This document shows, in pieces, positions 55,511-64,000 of a stretch of 64,000 bases of DNA. The stretch lies in the NCBI GenBank assembly GCA_000711775.1, contig ARYC01002125.1:17640-81639 (forward strand). Direction: 5' to 3'. Under the pieces are notes generated by a model that had not been told where the DNA came from, made no database searches, and worked only from the letters and a program-made list of their open reading frames with translations. The position numbers and the translations under genes were made by a program. Numbering within the stretch: the stretch's first letter is position 1; each line of letters starts with the position of its first letter. Source of the DNA: Oxytricha trifallax (lineage: Eukaryota; Ciliophora; Spirotrichea; Sporadotrichida; Oxytrichidae).

Positions 55511-58500
55511 TATCACATTAATTTATTCAAAATGCTAAGATATTACTTATATTTAAATTTTATTTATGGTTGAATCAATTTTGAGTAAAAATTCTAGAAA
55601 AACTTAATTTTATCTTTCAATTGTTAGTATCTAGAAACTATGGAAATAATATTTGAAATGCAAAATGTATTGATCAAGTTTAACTCTCCTCCTTTTTGAA
55701 ACTCTTTGAAGCAATCAAGATACTAGCATTATGGGCAATTCATTATCATTTATAAACTTTTCGATCTTAAAAATTAATATTCTTCCTCAAACAATTAATG
55801 GCCGTTAAAAACTATTGAAGCACAATTAAAGATCATGCCAATATTGAAGTGTGAAGGTTGATAATTTCAATTCATTTTAAATTAATATTTAATCTTTTTA
55901 AATTAATAAGTTTCAAATTGTGCTAATATCTAAGCTTATATAAATTGTCCATTAATTTTAAATCATTAAAATTATTTATTAAAACAAATAATTGTTTTAT
56001 TGAAGTTAAACTCTTTAGATTCTTCATAATTAGATATATATTTTATAATTTTAAATTTTGTAACTTCCAAATACTTATATTCTGAATTTTTTAAACAATA
56101 ATTATATAATATCAATTTTTAACTGATATTGATTTCTCAACATAATTATCAAGACCTCAATTCATTTAACCAAAGATATAAATAAAGCGTAAAACAAGCG
56201 CAAATTTATAATATAAAATTAAGCAAGAAAACAAAACTTTTATTTCATAATTGGATGACTAAATGTATAATCTTTCATTAATTATAAAAAATAAATATAA
56301 TTTTAAATAGGTTATTTAATAAAATTAAGATGATATATCAAGAACGAAATATTTATATTATTATTAAAAATTAACCTAAAATTTATAATATTTTTAAAAA
56401 TTAATCAATTTTTGAATTAATTTAAATACATAACTAAGAGTTAAAATTCTATAATAATAAAGGGCTCAACTTTAAAGGATCCATTTATATTTAATTTGGA
56501 TAATCAATAATCTTAATTGTCATTTTTATGAATAATTTTGATTTCATACTTATTTTAAATTGAATATTTTTAATCAAAATACAAGCTTTAACTCAATAAT
56601 ATCTTCAAAAGAATCATTTTAAATTAATACTATTTATTATTTATTTTTTGTTAAAATAAAAATATCATAAAATTGAAAATCGAAATTAAATATAGTTTTT
56701 TTAGAGTATTCCAAAATTTATTCAAGAGCTTTTATAATTAAGTTTATATTTTTATTACATCTATTTACTTTTGAATTATATTAGGCACGTCAAATATAAA
56801 AAAAGATATAGATTTTATTTATATAGCTCTGAATTTAATAGATTATAATGTTTATGAAGAAAATTTTCAAAAGATAGAATAAAATAACCATATAAAAAAT
56901 AATTCCGTTGTGTAAAATTTAATCATTAAAAATTTCATTCCATTTTAAAAATATGATTTTATTTTTTTGGTATAGTTAGGGTATTATTAGATTTAATAGA
57001 AAACACATATTTATAATATGTTATTAAGTATTTAATGAACTATAATTAACTTATCTCATATGAAATTATATACATGTGTTTTTTTAATATTTCTGGAATT
57101 AATTAACTCTTTAATCAAGTGCTATATCTACTTAAGCAAAAATTTACCATTTATAATCTTAAATAGCACCTAAAATTTGAATAATTTTTTTAATTGGCAA
57201 TTTTTCTAAAAATTTCAAAAACCCAAATATAACATTCAAATTAATACACTAAAACAAATAATTTAAGAAGTTTTATTCATCTTCACAATATTTAAATACC
57301 ACTAATAGAAGTCAATTTCGATTAATTTTCTATTAAATTACACTTTATATTATAAGCAATATTAAATCAATAGCTATAGACTCTAAATTACGCTTGGATA
57401 GTGAGGATTTTTCGAATTCATATAAATATTAACTTGAATAGTTTGGTTAAAAATGTTTAAGGAATAAAATACTTTCAGTAGATAGATCCTTCAGACCCTA
57501 AATATTCCCACAAGAGATAAATACTATCCAGACTACATTAAAATTTTATTTAATGCCCCTTTAGATAAAAAAGCATAAGGTTTAATATGTATTTGCTTTT
57601 AAATTAAATTAAATCAAAATATTATAAAATTAATAACAAAGCAAGAGAATAATTATATATTTTTATAGTTTAAAACTATTTTTATTTTTATTTGTAAATT
57701 TTAATCTAAATAATTGGAAAATATTGTTACATATATTTAAAGACCAATGATTTCTAGTTAAATAAATAATAAGTAGGGAATAAAAAGAAATCGACAATAA
57801 GTGAAGAAATTCTCAAAATTTCAAAATCCTAATTGAGCCGTACTCAAAAAAATAAATAGATAGCATTATTTTTGTAGGTTATTATTTAAGAAGTAAAATC
57901 GATTGATCAATATTGAGTATTTGAATTTATTTGAAAATATATTAAAGATTATTATAAATTTATTTTTAATTTTATTATTTTTATGATTATTTTTTGCCTA
58001 AATAACAAGTTTTATTTCAAAATATTAGACTTAAACAAATTGGAGATTAGCTAAATCTTATAATCTAATTATTAAATTAAATTGTACAAGGCTAAGAATT
58101 ATATAAGAGCCAGTGTTAACTTTATAATGCTTAAAATTATCCATTATTTTGGTCCAAATAGACAATATTCGTATTTAAGATGCTTATAAATCTAAAATAT
58201 TTAATTTTAATTATTGTGAGTTTAAATAATTAAAAATAAATTAAAGAAGTTCTCAGTTTTACTATTTTGATTAATGCATAGCTAATTTCTCATTAAATTA
58301 TAATTTAACAGTAATAAATATTGATAATTTATCAATTTTGGCAAGACAATTTCCAATATTATCTTGATGCAATTTTATATATTACTTTAAGGATTATAAA
58401 AGAAGTTAAAAATAATAAAAAAGATAGAAAAAAATATTTTTAATTAACTTTAATATTACTTAGCGAAAATAAAAATATTAATTAAAATATCTATAATTTT

Positions 58501-59110
58501 ATTTTTTGCAAATAGATTTTCCTCTATTTGTTCAATAATTTCATTTTACTAATAAATTATCTCTATTTTTAAATTATTTAACTAGATTTAATTAAATTCA
58601 AAAATAGAACCAAACAAAAAAGCTTCCAAATCTATAAAGGATTGAAATTAAAAATACCAACAATATGATATTTCCTAAGCAAATAAACAGAAATCTAATA
58701 TATATAATTAAAATTATTTAATATAGATATTGTATAATACAATTTAATAATCCTTTATAATTTATTAGTAAAGTTATTATCACTTATAATAAAGTGCATA
58801 AATAGGCGAATGGGTATAATATTATAGACTATTTTAAAATATATTAAAAAGTTATATTATTATTATTAGCACATTTTGCCTATTTTTAAGGTCAAATAAA
58901 TTCATAAATTATTATAGTTAATTAGTATCGCCAAATTAATATTATCATTTCATTAATTAAACCTAAATTAAACCACCGCAAAATCTTATATCCTAATGTT
59001 ACAGTTTAAAAACTTAGAATATTTGACCTTAAGATAACAATTTCGTAAAAATTATTTTACCCAAAGGTATTTCTTTACAGATATTCAGATATAACAAATT
59101 TGATGATACC
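55511..59110. other. 3.6-kb AT-rich gap
   Basis: Extremely AT-rich DNA with many A and T runs. I found no sustained frame with coding composition, no RNA gene and no inverted repeat longer than chance. Very short MDSs could be hidden here. Confidence 0.4.
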
Positions 59111-59215
59111 ATTCAAAACCCCAAAATCCCGTTATGAGGTTTATAAGTGCTTTGATATGTAGGGTAAAGTTGGTGTTTTATTAGGGTTAGTAGAGAAATT
59201 AGGTCAGTTTGCAAA

Positions 59216-60267
59216 ATGAGAAATAGAAATTTTTAGGGTCTATTTATGATAAGAAATATTTAGATTTATTGCTTAAGCTTTGGTATTGAACAAATATTAA
59301 TATAGACTAAATTAAAACAATGCTGAGTTATGCAGCAATAGCAAAGCTTTTACACAAGAGTGCTTCAACTGTGAGGTATCACTGCTTGCTAACTGTTTAG
59401 TTCAATAATTCAAGTTATTGATAATATCCTACAAGAAAATAAAAGTTCTCTCAGTAGCATATTTACTACCTCTGCGATTCTAAGACTTTAAAGTATTGGG
59501 CAAACTTTCCACTTGACTAAAGAGCTGTGATGTTTAGTCGCAAGTTTCCTGATATGCGCAAATCTCCATAGACTTTTGCTAATATTTATAGAAGGAATGG
59601 TATTACATTCAAGATCGTCAACAGAGTTAAGAGAGTGATTGACTTTCCTGTGCCATTTTATAGAAATAATTTAAACTATGTTTATGATTAAATGCAGAGG
59701 GCTATTGATAATAACATCAAGTTCATACACGCTGATGAAGCTGTGTTTACGTTCAACACCTTTATCAATAAGTCTTGGTACAAGAAGTATGATAACATTG
59801 AAGTCTATTACTAGAAAGTAAAGGTTGTTACTCATGCAATTTTAGCTGGTATTAGTGAAGACTCAGGCTTAGAAACTTATGTTATTTCTCTCTATTAAGC
59901 GAGAGCAGTATATAGAGTTCTTACATAAGCTAAGAGATAAGTATAGTAATCATGAGATCACCTGTTTGTTGATAATTTATCAGTTCATAAGATTAAGGAG
60001 TCTAAGAAAGCTTATGAAAAGTTAAACATAACTCCTGTGTATAACGTCTCTTACAGTCTACAATTTAATGGAATCGAATTCTACTGGAGTTAAATCAAGA
60101 CTCACTTCAAGAAACTCTTGCTGTATCACCTTATGCACGACTTGCCTATAGTTACATTTGACTTTATTCAAAGTAGCTGCAAGAGAGTGAGTATAGACAA
60201 GACAACGATATGTGCAAAGAAAGGAAGAATGAATGTTTATTAATAAGTGTTAGACTTAAATGAATGA
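59216..60267 (+). pseudogene. TBE E 42-kDa DDE transposase, frame-broken
   Basis: Sequence follows the TBE C transposase from GSIYDKKYLDLLLKLWY to MNVYQQVLDLNE and TGA 60265-60267. All three catalytic residues are present: Asp in FIHADEAVFTF, Asp in LFVDNLSVHKIK, and Glu in QFNGIEFYWSQIK. Frame breaks occur near 59290 (TGA after LWY), 59415 and 59935-59960. The long middle frame (NNSSSYQQYPTRKQ to VISLYQARAVYRV) is intact. Confidence 0.8.
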
Positions 60268-60299
60268 ATAATTTCACATATTAAACGAAACCTTAAAAA

Positions 60300-61065
60300 G
60301 ATTTGGATTCTCTTTCTTTTCTCTCTCTGGTGCTTAATTAAGACCCATGTTTCTTCTCTTTGTACAAGCGCAAGCATCTATGTTCATTTCATCAGGTTTG
60401 AAACTTCATTATAAAGTCTCTTGCTAACTTAATGAATAGTTTGAGATTTTCTTTCTCTATGAACTTTTGCATGCTCTTTCAAAAGGAATATATCAGTTCC
60501 AGGTTTCCCTAAAAAGTTATAAATCAAAGCTTACTAGAAAGATAAGGATGTTTCTTAAGCTCTGCAAGCCAGGTCTCGCTTATTAGTACCTTGCTTCTTT
60601 TAATCCTCAGAAGAAATAAAGTAGCGCTTCTTATGAACTTTTTCTATAATTTCTCTCAGATAACCTTCTCTCAAAGTACCAAGAACACCAAAGAAGAAGC
60701 TCCTTTCTGGAATTTTGTTAGAGAGCTGTTTCTTGGTAGGAAGGTAGACGACCAACTCTTCATCTTTAATAGAATCCTCGTAGAGATAAGTGGCAGATAA
60801 CTCCGGGTAGTTTGGTATTTTTATTGGCTTAATCTCCTAGTTTTTTAAAAGCTTTCTTCTCATCACAGAGTATTGCTTTTATTAATGATATTTTTGTTTC
60901 TTCCATCGTGGAAGGAAGGAATAAACCAACTGCATATAATGATGATTAGCATCAATATATTTTACCATGTTGAGTGAGGTATCTATAGAGATCTTCCTTG
61001 CCTCTGAATCTTGAGATCATTTCTTGAGCCTCAACCCTTTTCATTGTAGCACTCGTTGATTCCAT
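60300..61065 (-). pseudogene. TBE E 22-kDa-type gene, frame-broken
   Basis: ATG at 61063-61065 starts MESTSATMKRVEAQEMISRF and the frame is good to LYRYLTQHGKIY, where TGA appears near 60960. Later blocks VGLFLPSTMEETKISLIKA, KLPGV-like and PERSFFFGVLGTLREGYL follow in other frames. It converges with the transposase gene. Confidence 0.75.
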
Positions 61066-61239
61066 CTTTGTTTCTCTTCCTATTAATGAATTTCAATTTT
61101 TAATTTATAGACTTCTGGATCCTACTTTTTTTAAATTTTACTATTAAATATGGGCATCTTATAGGAGGTTAAACCTGTAAAGATATGTGGAGAAAATTTG
61201 CTGAAGCTGTAACAAACTTCAGAGATGGAGCTCCATTTT

Positions 61240-61460
61240 TATCAATTAAGTTCCATGAAATTAGAACTAAATTTGTTTAAATTTAATTAGTACTGGTACT
61301 AAAACCGTTTAATTTTAATTATTACCAATTTAATAGTATAAAATTTAATTAGTACCTAGTTTTAATCCAGTGTGGTTGTCATGGAAAGTTCCAATCTGGT
61401 TCAAAACTTAATTGGTACTAGTACCAACCTAAACTTTATCTGGATTAGTACCAAAATCCA
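61240..61460. promoter_or_regulatory. TBE E intergenic repeats AATTAGTACTGGTACTA
   Basis: Repeated AATTAGTAC / GTACTAATTAAG-like units, some as palindromes (TACTGGTACTA; TGGTACTAGTACCA), fill the space between the divergent 22-kDa (-) and kinase (+) genes. They correspond in position, and partly in sequence, to the CCTAATTAAGTAC cluster of TBE A. Confidence 0.5.
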
Positions 61461-61749
61461 AATTATTAAGGGTAAAATTACAAAAATTATAGTTATAAAC
61501 TGAGTAAAAATATGAAGTCTTAGAGCTGAGATCAAACCATCATTAATGCTGTGACAACTCCTACGTAGTACAGTAAAAACTAAAGAGGTTTTAAGAGCTT
61601 TATGATAGAAATTTAAATTTGAAATTAAACATGCCGGCCAACTTAAACCGCAAAGCGGCAACTTTAGGAACTGAATAATCATAGCTCAACTTTGGTATCA
61701 CTAAGAAACTAGAAGTTATCTACATTGAGAGTGAGGCATTGCTAATAAC

Positions 61750-63017
61750 AGTTAAATTTGAAACCCTTGGTTTTTATCATTGAAGTTTAGAACAAGAAAC
61801 AGAAAGCTGGTATGGGAGTTTAAACATTATATGAAGATGTTGAGGAAGTAAAAGAACAGCTACAGATTGAAAAGATAAAAACATTTGAATGCTAAGACTG
61901 CTACAATTTATTCTCTATTGACTCAAGTTTATAGAGACATATTAAAGCGGTGCACTCTGGTAAGAGTAAGATATATTTTAAGCATGATAAGATAGATGGC
62001 AGGTACTAGTGCACTACTTGTTAGAAGTCTTATACCCACTCAGCTAAAGACAAAAAGCACATTCAGAAACATCACCTTAGTGAGTTCTTAATTTAAGACC
62101 AAGAGACCTAAAAACTTAAGCCAGCCAAAAGGAAATCAAATACAGTTGAATCACAATGAGAGAGCAGCAGGAGAAGCTCAAGAGATAAAAACGCTACAAA
62201 TCTATGAATCAACCTGCTAATTAGAGCAGTTATAGTATGCTTACAAGAGAGAGAGAGAGCTATATATATATATATATACCTGCTCTAAATGAAATTGATA
62301 TTAGCAGCTGCATAGAAAACTATTTAAACATAGACGTCCCTAACAAAGCTAAACTTAAAGTGGTAGATGAATATGCATATAAGATCTATCCTTTCAGCTA
62401 TCTCTTAAAGAATGAGCAGTATCAGAATGAATTTGTGAATGAGTAAATTATCCTTAAAGAGGCATAGAAAAGGAATTGCAAGAATTTGATTAAGTTGGAT
62501 GGAGTTATTCTAGGTTATGGTTTCACAGCTTTAAGACTTAAGAAATTTGAAATAACTATAAGAGATTATTTGTATCATAACAGATACCCTGATGATCTTA
62601 ACGGGAAACTCTCTGAGATGACGAAGGGTGAGAAAGAGCTTCATGAACTAGGATATGTTCACAGAGATTTGAAGCGCAGAAAATGTTATGAGTAAACCTC
62701 TGTCGCTTTAGAAATAGTAGTCATAGATTTCAATAGAGCTATAAGGCAAGAGATAGTAACACTAGCAAAGGTGCTTGGCACCAGGACACTTGATATGGAA
62801 AGTATGGCTTCCTTTGGCACTAAGCATTAAAAGTAATCAATAATTTTGGCTTATAACACATAAAGTAAGAAGATTCTCCAAATAAATTAAAAGCATAGTA
62901 GAGATGATAATAAGAGCACCTGCATACCCTCGACAATCTTTAGACGATATTTTAGAGGCTCTAAAGACAGCAAGATTCATGAGGTATACCAAAGACAAGC
63001 AGATAAAATTCGTTTGA
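61750..63017 (+). pseudogene. TBE E zinc-finger/kinase gene, broken at a microsatellite
   Basis: Two C2H2-type fingers are clear: FECQDCYNLFSIDSSLQRH and YQCTTCQKSYTHSAKDKKH. At about 62240-62280 a run of GA then TA repeats has expanded and the frame changes. The kinase part continues from LNEIDISSCIENYLNIDVP to LHELGYVHRDLKRRKCYE, where the PEN motif is lost, and VVIDFNRAI. The end of the domain is decayed. Confidence 0.75.
62246..62280. repeat. GA/TA microsatellite inside the TBE E kinase gene
   Basis: A GAGAGAGAGAG run followed directly by ATATATATATATATA interrupts the region between the zinc fingers and the kinase domain. The same place is not repetitive in TBE C. Confidence 0.7.
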
Positions 63018-63159
63018 TAAATGACCATTATAATTCTTGAAATAAATTATAAACTCATTTAAAACCTGAGTTTTCTCTACTAACCCTAATAAAACCTCAA
63101 ATTTACACTACAAATCAAAGCACTTATAAATCTCATTAAGGGATTTTGGGGTTTTGATT

Positions 63160-63564
63160 ATTGTTTTTAGAAATTAGCGAAAATACCTTGAAATGATTCT
63201 CTTTATATCGGGAGAATTTGCCTATAAATATATAGATGTGGAAAATATCTACTTTAACCGTTTCTTATTGTAAAGAAATGACCTCGATTTTCACGTGTTA
63301 TTAAGGAACTTTTTTAAGGGTCGCTCAAAAACTATAACTTAACCCTACAATCACTTAAAATTTCTTCAAAAATTTATTTTTTTTTACATTTATAGGTATA
63401 GGACTTTTAATAAAAATGATTCTTGAATATTGAACTAAAGCCAATGTAGAATGAAAAAAAATTAATTATAAAATGAGCTTTTAAATTAAATACGTTTAAG
63501 TTCGGTTATTAGTAAACTAAAAAAAATTAATATAGAAGAATTATATTAAGATAATACAAAAAAT
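63160..63564. other. AT-rich spacer between TBE E and the satellite
   Basis: AT-rich sequence with no supported gene. Confidence 0.35.
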
Positions 63565-64000
63565 ATTGAAAGTTGAGTTTTGCCGGGGGAAGGTTCGGCT
63601 CCTGGGCCAAATTTTAAAAATAGAAAATTGGACAAAATGACCCCCTATAACTTTTGAAAATGACTATATATCTGGTGTTCCGGTGTCACACTCTTGTTCA
63701 GGAGCCCAAATTTAGTGGATTTGCTTAATTCCAGGTCATCTCATGAATCTCCGTGACCCTCTCCCGCTGCAGTGAAAACCCAAATCGATGTTTAACATAA
63801 TCACTCATCAATTCCTATAATAAAACTTCAAATGCCTGTATCTTTGCGATTTTTGAAGATAAATTAATTCTGATTTTATATTCGTGTTCAGCGAGGTCTA
63901 AATGACCAGAATTGATATTTCCAGGAGTTCTTGGGAAATATAAATTGAAAGTTGAGTTTTGCCGGGGGAAGGTTCGGCTCCTGGGCCAAATTTTAAAAAT
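63565..64000. repeat. Satellite repeat, 379-bp period (runs off the window)
   Basis: ATTGAAAGTTGAGTTTTGCC with GGGGGAAGGTTCGGCTCCTG downstream appears at 63565 and again at 63944, a spacing of 379 bases; the first ~57 bases of the second copy look identical to the first. The monomer is less AT-rich than its surroundings and resembles the diverged repeat at 21.3-21.8 kb (shared GTCACACTCTTGTTCAGGAG and GGATTTGCTTAATTC-like blocks). It probably marks the edge of a longer tandem array. Confidence 0.75.

Larger units (their letters stand above)
59114..63156. mobile_element. TBE element E (4,043 bp), inverted relative to A-C
   Basis: The left end is CAAAACCCCAAAATCCCGTT (59114) and the right end is its near complement (GGGATTTTGGGGTTTTG, to 63156). 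ATT is duplicated at 59111-59113 and 63157-63159. Gene order from the left is transposase (+), 22-kDa (-), kinase (+), the mirror image of elements A-C. TIR sequence TTTATAAGTGCTTTGAT.TGTAGGG is shared with TBE A. All three genes carry frame breaks. Confidence 0.93.

Noticed and set aside
61401..61682. Minus-strand 93-residue frame
   Set aside because: It covers the intergenic repeat region and 5' end of the TBE E kinase gene on the other strand; no TBE has a fourth gene there.

Overview
The window looks like germline (micronuclear) DNA of a spirotrich ciliate of the Oxytricha/Stylonychia type. Long reading frames use TAA and TAG as sense codons at glutamine positions, and only TGA ends them. 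Four near-complete transposons carry C4A4-type ends (CAAAACCCCAAAACCC), matching the telomere-bearing elements (TBEs) of these ciliates. Conserved genes are cut by short AT-rich segments bounded by short direct repeats, as expected of MDS/IES structure. DNA outside genes is very AT-rich.

Layout. 0-7.9 kb: the C-terminal part of a PEX16-like peroxin (+), then three tandem paralogues of a drug/metabolite-transporter (SLC35G/EamA-like) gene (-), then a coding-like block. 8.3-22.7 kb: a transposon graveyard. An old TBE (B) has two complete TBEs (A and C) inserted in its 22-kDa gene. After it come two further kinase-end TBE fragments (D, F) on either side of a satellite block. TBE C keeps a continuous transposase frame with its DDE residues. 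23.3-26.2 kb: an unidentified Gln/Ser-rich gene (-). 26.8-28.4 kb: an Alba-domain protein with an RGG tail (-). 28.7-33.4 kb: a large Gln/Asn-rich coiled-coil gene (+). 33.6-36.8 kb: a gene ending in an EF-hand (+). 37.0-38.4 kb: a complete GID8-like LisH/CTLH gene in about six blocks (-). 38.5-40.1 kb: a retroposon-like insert bounded by a 19-bp direct repeat. 41.4-43.5 kb: a Lys/Gln/Ser-rich gene (+). 44-59 kb: mostly AT-rich DNA with small gene fragments and several mobile elements. 59.1-63.2 kb: another complete but decayed TBE (E), in opposite orientation. 63.6-64.0 kb: start of a ~379-bp satellite related to the block at 21.3 kb.

Non-autonomous elements are abundant. Six copies of a ~416-bp fold-back family flanked by TA (three pairs of subfamilies) are scattered from 5 to 51 kb. 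There is also a 1,008-bp near-perfect palindrome, a ~430-bp TIR element, and two GC-rich retroposon-like inserts with 13-14 bp target duplications.

Most gene calls come from hand translation with TAR=Gln. Exact MDS/IES borders are given only where a pointer repeat could be read. Many conserved frames contain one-base discontinuities, so part of the apparent breakage may be assembly error.
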